From Siderastrea siderea (taxonomy: Eukaryota > Cnidaria > Anthozoa > Scleractinia > Rhizangiidae), in the NCBI GenBank assembly GCA_964030785.1, contig OZ034968.1, forward strand, positions 71,401,399 to 71,465,398: DNA of 64,000 bases. Direction: 5' to 3'. The stretch's first letter is position 1. Each line of letters begins with the position of its first letter. Both the position numbers and the translations under genes were made by a program. Shown here in pieces: positions 57,201 through 64,000 of the stretch. The notes under the pieces were generated by a model. The model saw only the letters and a list, made by a program, of their open reading frames with translations. It ran no database searches and was not told the origin of the DNA.

Positions 57201-60200
57201 TGTGACCCGAAAAGTCTCTTTTTTTGTAACTGGTGAACAGCAACTGCTTGTTCATATCGCTTGTAAGAGGCACAAACGCCTGCAACTGGTTTCTGAAAAG
57301 AATAAGTGACCTCTATTCGCAGCCAAGGGAGATAATGGTTTGATTGCCTATTGTACTCGGTGACAGGGGTCCTGACTGCGAGAACTACAAAGAACCTATC
57401 CTTTTACAATGGCGCGATATAGAGGAAGCGCTCTACAACTACTGCGTGTTAAATCTGGAGTTTTCGTTTTCTTTTTTTTTGAACGAAAATTATCAGTTTT
57501 TGAACATTTACTCAAAGCCGATCCGCACTTAAGACATTTTGTCTGGTTTCCAATAATGTCGCACCTGAAATTCTCACACGCCTGATTTCCAACAAGAAAA
57601 TTATTTCCGCAAATGGCAGCTTCTCGAGGCGCCTTCCTCGACGCAACACTGGTGGCTTGCAAATAATATTACAATCCTTTACCGTGAAATTAATGAGACT
57701 GGGGGAAAAATATCCTAAAATGCATTCACGCTAGGGAATATTCGCGTCTTGAAAAGTCAAACTCTGCCGTAAGATATAAAAAAAATTATCGTTGTTTGCT
57801 ACTTAAGACTATCGGAAGCTAATACTTTCTGCTTCTAGTGAACACGTGACAATTTTTTCCTCTCGCCAGAGCGTCACAAAATGTACATCTATACAATCTG
57901 CAACTTGTTTTGCACAGGTCAGAATTGTGTGGTGAATAGTCCCGTCATATGTAGTATCACTCTATTTTACTAGTAGAAAGATATTTCAGGCATAACTTCG
58001 GTGGTGTAACATGACACCAAAGAGGAGGACGGAATGTGAGTAGACAAACGCAGTTGAAGCCGAGTGCTACGCATTGAAAACTCACGATTATAGAGAAAAG
58101 TGAACTTAAAATTTTCAGGGAACTTGTAAGAAACAAATGGATGCCGTCTTTGTTAAATCATGGAAAAGATTCAGCTACCTCTGTGGTTTGTTTTTACGTT
58201 GAGGTAGTCCGGCATCTGGAATGAAAACGGGAAATGATCATTCCCGTCGAGTTGCTGAAACAAACGCCATCACTATTTACATCGCCTTCTATCTTGTACA
58301 ATTTCTTTCATAGCTTAAGTTATTTCAGACGTCCTAATCTTTCGATTTTTTCCCCATTTTTGCAATCCCTTCACCAAAACCTATCCTGTGACTTGACCAG
58401 AACCCGCTGCGTGACAGACAAATTTAGTTAAATCAGACCATAATAACAGTGCGGTTTCTGAGATGAACGTGCAGATCACTGCAAAGTTTTATAGTTTCTT
58501 CAGGGAATTAACACTAAGAGGTTTTAAAAATTCATTTGCCATTCGTTAAGGGATCTGAATGTGGTGGCGGAGTCGTTATTCATTAGTTGAAAGTCAATCT
58601 GGAGATACCAGGAGATAACGGTCGATTCCACGCGTCAAGATGGCCCTTGGACAGTACACCTAAAACTTGACAAAACCTGGCATTTAGACAAAATCTTATT
58701 CAAGGTGAGCTAGATATGACCTTTATCCTGTACTTTTCATCCAAATACCAAAGGAAACAAGGAAAAAATGCCACGTTTTCGGCTATTTGGTCGGAGGCAC
58801 GAGCCTATTGTTTGTACTGGTTGACAGGTTAATGTTGTGATCATCGGGATTTTGAGAGCACTTGTACTTGGCGCTGATAAAAAGCCCGAAACTAATTTTT
58901 AAACTTGATTTTAGAATGGTAGTTCGTCTTTCAAGAATTCTGAATTTCAAGTGATTTGGTGTTTTACTGGGGAGGAAAACTTTCTCTTGAAAAACCGTAC
59001 CAAATTGAGAATTCAAAGCAAGCGAATTTTAGTGATTTTCAGCAGCTCGCCATGACCCTGAAAATTAATTCACAGATCTAAAACAGGACTCAATTACTTC
59101 ATACACACTTCAAAAGCAAACTTCCACGCTAAAAATGGGGGCTTGCTGGGGTGCGAATAAAACAGAGTGAAGTTTAAGAGAAGGTACGATACACGTTTAT
59201 TTCGCGTGTTTACAGGACACGTGTGGCGTAAACGTGTTAAATTGTTTTTTCGGGCTTAAAAAAAAAATTCCACCACGTTTCTTAGATTACCATAGGGTAT
59301 CTGTGGAAAATTTATAAGGGAATTTTATTTTTCATCATGTGCCACCACTCACTCGATGTTAGTGGACATTCCCTCTTAAATTCTATATACAAACCTATCT
59401 GTTACACCGACCTGGTAAGGCTGGATTTGAGTTTGCCGGTAAGGAGGCACTACCCAGATGATGGATATATCGACAGCTATCACCCTTACGACAGCCAAGA
59501 GGAGTACCAAAATATCTACAGAATTGCCTTCCTTGTTTCTGGCTTTGGGAGGTCACGCTGTGACAGAAAGGAAAGAGAAGAGTCAACACATGTATACACA
59601 CCTACATAAGTGATCAAGGAGGAAAGAATGTGGGCAAAAGCGTGACCTAGGTGTAGCAAAGACGAATTATTCATCTCATCACATAATGTTCATGAAGGAA
59701 ATTAGGGTGATTTTGAATAACATTACTGAGAGCTGCATCACACCGAAAAGTCTAACAGGAAACAAAGAAGACCAAATTGCTCAATATTCATCATCATTAA
59801 TGACAACATCATCAATCGAAATCAGTGCTTAAGTGCAAAAGGGGTCTTTCAGAGGGCTTCAGGAGGCGGTTTTCTCCACTCCTTCCGATTGACAGCCACT
59901 TTAATGCTAGTTGCAAAAAGTCCAGCAATATTTCTGTACTCCTTCCTTCCTCCTTCCTTCCAAACTATTCCCATGCAGCTCTTCACTCTTGCCTTTTTCA
60001 GCTATTCAACAGTTTTTCTCCAACTTCCCCCACCTCTTTTACTGACTCAAAGCCGATCTGTGCCTTCCAGGGATTCTCTCTGAGCTGCAGCTTAAAATGT
60101 GTCCAACGAACCCAACCACTTCTTTCTACTTAAGAAGTTGCATCCCATTACATGACTTACCTTGCAACAAAATGTTCTGAACTAGTACCATCTTCAGGTG

Positions 60201-63200
60201 TAAACTGAGCTTGTGCTTGTGAGCTAGCTGGATTTCCCGTCTCTATAAACGGTACAGGATGCACAGCTGTAGTTTGTAAGGCAAATGGTGATGGTTCCAC
60301 TACATTCCCGCTTGTTTGATGGCTTCGAAGCAGCTGAACAACTTGACTTGTAGCAGCAGGAATTCCACTATGCTGTGTGTCATGGCCGTGCAGAACAAAC
60401 GGGTTTGAAGGTCTCCTGTCAATTGTGCTACCAGTAACACTTCCACCAGAGGCACTCTCTGCTGTCCAAATTAAAGAAACAATCTTAAAGCATTAATACA
60501 TTCTTAATTCCCTTTTTATAGCTAAGGGGTTGAAAAAGCTTCAAATAATGCTTTTGAATAAAAGAAGCGTAAAAGACTGCACATGCAGTAACTGAAAGTG
60601 CTTTGTTATAGGCCAGGGCTAGTGGATTCCTCTGCCAGGCCACTAGTATGTTCTATCTGACACCTGTCCAGCACATAGTAACACTTAACTGTTTCTGTTT
60701 TGTTCCTGTTGATTAACGAAAATAAATTATTGACAAAATTAATGTCGTTGGGCTATTACATCATGGCTACAACTTTTTTAAAGGTGAAGAATAAAAACTG
60801 AATGTGTTAGCACTCTGCTATAAATATTGTTAATAAAAAAGGCCAGAGTAACCAACTGTAAGGCTGTTGCTTATGGTTTACACTAAGCATTTAATACCAA
60901 ATGACTGAAATTGACAAAATTGAAATTCAAAAAATGATTCAAACGATTCAGGGTTTGTGGTATTTTAAGGTAACAAAACTAAATAATAGCAAGGAAAGGT
61001 ACCGTAAACACCAGCGTATAAGCCGCACCTTTTTACCCTAAAACTTCGCTCAAAATCAGGGGTGCGGCTTATCTGCGAGAACATCTGAAAAAAATCTGCA
61101 ATTTTCCATGAATCAGCCCCAAAACACCAAAATAAAGTCAAAACGGTACCACGCTATCTTCGAGAACTCGCGTGGTATTATAAAGTGGCCCGCTGTTTCT
61201 CCTTTGTTGACAACTCTGATGGCAAATTTGTCAAAGCAATCATCGAACTCCCTTTCACAGGAGCGTTTGTCACCAATGGATGGCTTCCAAATATCCTTGT
61301 AAACATGAAAGCCACGAACAGCTGAAGAAATCGCTAAAATTTGCTTTGTAGATGAACGAAGCGACAACACTTGTCACCAGTTTTCTCTCTTCTCATCAAA
61401 TGCCTGGCTACTAAGCCAAGATATGCAACCGAACGGCCGAACGAAACTTACTCACAAATTTTCGGACTTGAATAGCTTTAAGTGGAAAAATGCTGGGGAA
61501 AAGTTCATCGGGGAAAGCGATCTTGTGTTCAAGTACGTTTTCATACCTTTTTGATACTTGTTGTAAGGATTAAAATGCGTGTTTGAGTCTTATTCAGACT
61601 AGAAATTGAATCACCGATCTGTAGTGGAAAGGACTTCACTTCAGCCAATATGTTCCTTAAATGAAACGACTCGACTATGAATTTTTGACAAAAATTTTTT
61701 TTCCAAATCTTGGGCTTCTAAACTCGGGGTGCAGCTTATCTGCGAGTGCGGCTTATACGCCGGTGTTTACGGTAAGTACTGTACCTCCAGAAACATGATA
61801 AGGTTCCTGGTCACCATGCACACCAGCAGCTGGAATGTTATCACTTGACTGTAGAGATACAGAATGCGATCGTTCATGTGAGGATACGGTTGAGGATGCA
61901 CTTCCATCTGGGTGTAAAAATCTGCACTTGTCCCCACTGAAACAACCCTTTGGTGTTCCAAAGAACCGGCAAACTGGTTTTCCACGATGCTCGATCTTCT
62001 CGCTGTAATGATTTTACAAAAAATTTATTAGACAAATATGAATGCCATATTCAGCTTGACCCTGGCATGAATTCCAAAGAAAAGATTGCAAGAGCACGAC
62101 GGGATTAGACTTCCATACCCTCAGATGTTTTAACTTTTGAGCGAGAGTGAGACTTGTGGCAAGCAAGGTTATGTATAGGATTTGGGAGGGAGACAAACAC
62201 TACACGCTGAAAACCTTGAAGGCATTTGGTGTGACAAAAAAGAGAGGGCACTAAAAGTTAACCTTACTACATCACCAAGATTAATGCTCCTCACCTTACT
62301 ATTTGTCAATATTATTCATTAGACAATCATGAGACAAACCAAATTTAGACCTTAGGGCAATACGAAAAACATTTAACTCAAGAATGGCAAATTAAGTTAC
62401 CTCTCACTTAAGACCTCCTTCTTGTTCCCAGTATCAGATTGTTCACCACCAGGGTATGTCCGTCGCATAGTAATATATGGCTCGTAGGAGGCAGTTGGGT
62501 TTTCAGTCCACTTCTCCAAAGAGGAAACAATCCCTTTGTATACAGAAAATGGTGGTACAATTGCAGCTGCTTGAAGCTGAAAACAATAGAGACGATTGCA
62601 ATACAAGTAAAATACATGTACTGTTTAGTAGATTCAAACGCCTCGCTTGTTTCGTGATTATTACGCGCGATTGTCTTATCGTTTACACACGCGCGACATC
62701 GCATTACTCCGTGGTGCAATCATGTGATCAGTTTCCTTTAAGGTTACACAATCGTCGCATGCAGTAGATTTCCTTGCTGTTTGTTTCTGTTCACTACTGT
62801 TTCGTTTTACGTTTGTATTCTGGTTTGTTTTCTACTTCACCAGTTCAGGGGAATATTTGTAAGTTTTGTTCATTGAGTTTTTTGAATTAGTCGATTAGAT
62901 TCTTAGAATTATTGTAATGTATTACTTTTCAGTTGAACCATAATCGTATTGATCTCACTTGGATTTGCGTTCGAATTACCTGTCAACAACAGTAAGCACT
63001 GAATAAATGGAACATTTCAATTCAGCCACGGTTTGGTGCTTACATGTACCACTATAACAGAGAAACAGAGTGGCAAAATTAAGCCCAGCTAGCTTTCTTT
63101 TTTTTCAGGGGCATTTACTTGGGCAACACCACTTGTGTAGTATATGCGTATCTCTCTCTCAACTCAGGGATATAAATGCATTGTTTTCTAGGGCAAGAAG

Positions 63201-63672
63201 AACTACTACTTAGAGTACAACTCCCCAATCAGCTGCAAACCGGCTAGTGAAATTCTGAGCACATTTTGCAAGGGGTAATAACAAGTAAGGAACAAACATC
63301 TCACCCAGTGTTCACAGTTAACTTTAGCACTGACATGCTGTCATAAGGACGTTTTTCATTACGCTCTTACGTGTAAGTCAGTGTCACTGCTGTTGTTAGC
63401 ATACCATCATCACACAGGTAATGTCATGCACATAATAACACCAACATGTATGATATAGATGGATTTCAGTTTTTGTTATTAATGCACCTAGTACTACTTG
63501 ACTGGATGCTGAAGACAAAGCTTTCTTTGTTCATAGTCCGAGAGGTTCACCACCATTCAAGTGCATCTCAATGAACTTTCTTGCATACCTGGTTAAAAAA
63601 CTGTAATACACCTTTATAATTCTTTTCATTGTCAAGGTATTCCACAGCTGACTGTAAAACACTGTCATCAGG
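50900..63672 (-). CDS. CCCH zinc-finger protein with TOPAZ1-like C-terminal region (5' end outside)
   Basis: Eight exons with GT-AG borders join without a phase conflict: 63672-63612, 62566-62401, 62002-61785, 60461-60161, 59557-59412, 53985-53540, 52842-51643 and 51214-50900. They give 2,853 nt, 950 residues and a TAA stop. Two CCCH fingers of C-x8-C-x5-C-x3-H type lie in the third and fifth exons. Low-complexity linkers with N-P-F-V-L motifs follow, then about 500 residues of helical, repeat-like sequence. CCCH fingers usually bind RNA. The C-terminal region reminds me of TOPAZ1, a germ-cell protein of vertebrates, but this is recollection and needs a profile search. The missing N-terminus lies beyond the window. 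Two introns hold transposons. Confidence 0.8.
51643..52842 (-). CDS. CCCH gene, large exon with helical repeat region
   Basis: This exon is exactly 1,200 nt (400 codons), entered and left in phase 0, bounded by CTTTTGCAG and GAG|GTAAGAGC. It is rich in alpha-helical, TPR/PPR-like stretches (F-D-F-V-R-E-L-L-S-E-V, L-K-A-L-Y-N-E-L-L-I-A-L, E-T-V-R-A-F-V-K-G-F-G-E-A-G-R). This is the segment I compare with the C-terminal TOPAZ1 domain. No stop interrupts it. Confidence 0.85.
53540..53985 (-). CDS. CCCH gene, NPF-rich linker exon
   Basis: The exon is bounded by CCTTACAG and ATCAAG|GTATCTG. It encodes a Gly/Ser/Gln-rich linker with G-N-P-F-V-L-R-G and T-N-P-F-S-P-T, ending in a structured Y-F-L-Y-P-S-K-K-N-I-H-F-Y-L-P segment that runs into the helical region. 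It enters with two bases completing a codon and leaves in phase 0. Confidence 0.85.
54190..54950 (+). repeat. Left long inverted repeat arm
   Basis: Matches the arm at about 58620-59375 in inverted orientation, with substitutions and small indels. The matched words include GTGGCACATGATGAAAAAT, GAAACGTGGTGG, TTTGAATTCTCAATTTGG and TTTCGGGCTTTTTATCAGCG. The inner boundary is gradual. Confidence 0.8.
55230..55310 (+). repeat. A-rich low-complexity tract with AAT repeats
   Basis: Runs of A broken by C, plus ATA-ATA repeats. It lies just left of the nested TIR element and has no coding potential. Confidence 0.6.
55351..55726. mobile_element. 376-bp TA-flanked MITE nested in the TTAA element
   Basis: TA at 55349-55350 and 55727-55728 flanks ends reading CCGTCAACTGCCGCT and, inverted, CCGTAAACTGCCACT. 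The inside carries GCTTATAAG words and a run of 14 G at 55420-55433. TA targets suggest Tc1/mariner mobilisation. It is similar in style to the element at 61002-61772, which begins CCGTAAACACC. Confidence 0.7.
56637..56975 (-). pseudogene. Transposase-like remnant inside the TTAA element
   Basis: A minus-strand frame of 112 codons includes H-F-R-A-F-L-A-V-M-A-D-V-I-K-Q-I-N, then F-R-Q-D-S-A-G-C-Y-H-Y, then a G-G-K-G-A-C-D-R-N-A segment. I recall this motif order from a multi-copy invertebrate family, possibly a transposase. The strong donor TG|GTAAGTATAC at about 56897 suggests the upstream part (56900-57010: K-A-D-R-G-I-G-K-S-E-S-K-A-I-L-Q-H) is an exon of the same gene. Family name is not certain. 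Confidence 0.45.
56664..56697. repeat. GC-rich perfect hairpin with 15-bp arms
   Basis: GGCTCCCTTCCCTCC, loop GTGG, then GGAGGGAAGGGAGCC, exact. It falls in the transposase-like frame just before the G-G-K-G-A-C-D-R coding segment, so it is likely a local inverted duplication in a decayed gene. Confidence 0.8.
57396..57662 (-). CDS. Cys-rich frame inside the TTAA element
   Basis: The frame carries C-G-N-N-F-L, C-E-N-F-R-C, C-L-K-C-G and C-S-K within about 45 residues, a zinc-binding-like pattern, followed by a lysine run. It lies upstream, on the same strand, of the transposase-like remnant and could be its DNA-binding part. No splice pairing was worked out. Confidence 0.3.
   Translation of the reverse strand: MQATSVASRKAPREAAICGNNFLVGNQACENFRCDIIGNQTKCLKCGSALSKCSKTDNFRSKKKKTKTPDLTRSSCRALPLYRAIVKG
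58620..59375 (-). repeat. Right long inverted repeat arm
   Basis: Inverted partner of 54190-54950. Its outer end, GAGGGAATGTCCACTAA on the minus strand, lies 37 bp from the 3' border of the exon at 59412. Confidence 0.8.
59412..59557 (-). CDS. CCCH gene, second zinc-finger exon
   Basis: Borders are TCTGTCACAG and CCAG|GTCGGTG. The 146-nt exon encodes a C-R-Y-F-G-T-P-L-G-C finger core with x5-C and x3-H spacing (C-x8-C-x5-C-x3-H), closely similar to the finger in the exon at 62002-61785. Splice phase fits both neighbours exactly. Confidence 0.85.
59580..60160 (-). other. Intron of the CCCH gene
   Basis: Non-coding stretch between two exons with matching phases. Plus-strand frames here (59825-60133) lack support. 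Confidence 0.5.
60161..60461 (-). CDS. CCCH gene, linker exon with NPF motif
   Basis: Borders are TTTGGACAG and GTTGCAAG|GTAAGTC. It encodes 100 residues of Ser/Thr/Gln-rich linker with R-P-S-N-P-F-V-L-H-G near its start. That N-P-F-V-L word recurs in the exon at 53985-53540, as if the finger-plus-linker block had been duplicated. It has no internal ATG near its start, so simple open-frame scanning misses it. Confidence 0.8.
61002..61772. mobile_element. 771-bp TA-flanked TIR element in the CCCH gene intron
   Basis: TA at 61000-61001 and 61773-61774 flanks ends that match as inverted repeats for 27 bp with one mismatch (CCGTAAACACC, A or G, then GCGTATAAGCCGCAC). A second inner repeat (GGGGTGCGGCTTATCTGCGA and a one-base variant) lies near both ends. 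It has no transposase; an 85-codon minus-strand frame is unrecognised. The right end is 10 bp from the 5' splice site of the exon at 62002-61785. Confidence 0.85.
61785..62002 (-). CDS. CCCH gene, first zinc-finger exon
   Basis: Borders are AATCATTACAG and CTGGAG|GTACAG. It encodes E-K-I-E-H-R-G-K-P-V followed by a C-x8-C-x5-C-x3-H finger (C-R-F-F-G-T-P-K-G-C at its start), then a Ser/His-rich linker. Phase joins: one base in, one base out. Confidence 0.85.
62401..62566 (-). CDS. CCCH gene, exon before the first finger
   Basis: It encodes A-I-V-P-P-F-S-V-Y-K-G-I-V-S-S-L-E-K-W and ends GAGAG|GTAACT. Two acceptors compete 10 bp apart, TTTTCAG at 62577 and AAGCAG at 62567. Only the inner one keeps frame with the 63672-63612 exon, giving the 62566 start used here. 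The outer one would fit an upstream exon ending in phase 0. Confidence 0.7.
63612..63672 (-). CDS. CCCH gene, small upstream exon
   Basis: A 61-nt exon between TTGCATGTAG and AAAG|GTGTAT encodes P-D-D-S-V-L-Q-S-A-V-E-Y-L-D-N-E-K-N-Y-K. It was chosen because the sequence is protein-like and its phase joins the next exon at its inner acceptor. Exons further 5' must lie beyond the window or in the last 330 bases. Confidence 0.5.
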
Positions 63673-63679
63673 CTACATG

Positions 63680-64000
63680 CAAGGAAATAAGACCAGAATA
63701 TGAGATTAACATAACATGCAATGAAAACTGAATGGCTAAATACTGTCTTCAGCTCTCCTACTACCTAACAGGAAGTACATAATTCACACCACACAGCAGT
63801 CCACTGACTTATACAACACTTCGAAACTAACTTAAGTAAATTTAAGTGACAGTGGTACAATACATGTGACCAACAAGTATTTAGACTTCGGGCTTTTAAG
63901 CTGACAAATGATGTTAGTCTACACGTATTTCAGAAAATGCACCTATTCTTAGATCAAGGATGTTACAGTGTTTTGTTTGGAAAATGCAAAGCAAAGAAGT
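63680..64000. other. Window end, no exon recognised
   Basis: Probably intron of the CCCH gene. No exon could be supported. Confidence 0.4.

Larger units (their letters stand above)
54186..59379. mobile_element. 5.2-kb TTAA transposon with about 700-bp inverted repeats
   Basis: TTAA at 54186-54189 and 59376-59379 encloses 5,186 bp (54190-59375). The ends begin GAGGCAATGTCCACTAA and, inverted, GAGGGAATGTCCACTAA. The inverted similarity continues inward for about 700 bp or more (to about 54950 and 58620) with indels. The clearest part lies at 54540-54800 against 58790-59050, where both arms read M-N-S-Q-F-G-T-V-F-Q-E-K-V in one frame. The interior has a transposase-like remnant on minus and a nested 376-bp MITE. 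Removing it would leave an intron of about 236 bp. Family: TTAA-targeting, possibly Kolobok or piggyBac-like. Confidence 0.85.

Overview
The window looks like a piece of an animal nuclear genome, most likely an anthozoan cnidarian such as a stony coral. This is inferred from the content. Genes are spaced by long AT-rich DNA. One multi-exon gene has small GT-AG introns. There is a dense mixture of BEL/Pao, Ty3, non-LTR, hAT, Harbinger and small inverted-repeat elements of the kind common in coral assemblies. No bacterial-style operon, CRISPR array, rRNA or complete tRNA gene was seen.

Bases 1 to about 24,400 are a transposon graveyard with deep nesting. A reverse-transcribing LINE remnant (about 0.5-2.25 kb) is followed by a hAT dimerisation-domain scrap and a broken Ty3-type fragment. 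A BEL/Pao element (BEL-1) then runs from about 4.06 to 23.3 kb, but is opened twice. A 3,062-bp hAT element with a perfect 8-bp target duplication (4336-7397) sits in its gag region. An 11,020-bp segment (10178-21197), bounded by two direct 275-bp copies of a small TIR element, sits in its pol region. That segment holds a second BEL/Pao element (BEL-2), itself split by a 5'-truncated L1/Tx1-type LINE on the minus strand (15171-19027) with a 14-bp target duplication. A Pao-type integrase scrap follows at 23.5-24.2 kb.

Bases 24.4-50 kb are gene-poor. They hold a 1,054-bp TTAA-flanked inverted-repeat element (28792-29845), a nearly intact PIF/Harbinger element with both of its genes (30001-32926), a 220-bp direct repeat pair, a third decayed BEL/Pao copy interrupted by a 322-bp tandem repeat (39.7-42.3 kb), and several MITE- or SINE-like pieces. 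A few isolated open reading frames there are not recognised.

Bases 50.9-63.7 kb hold the clearest host gene, on the minus strand. Eight exons with matching splice phases encode at least 950 residues, with two CCCH zinc fingers, NPF motifs and a large helical C-terminal region that I tentatively relate to TOPAZ1. Its 5' end lies outside the window. Two of its introns have been enlarged by transposons whose ends lie within about 35 bp of the 5' splice site: a 5,186-bp TTAA element with roughly 700-bp inverted repeats (54190-59375), and a 771-bp TA-flanked element (61002-61772).
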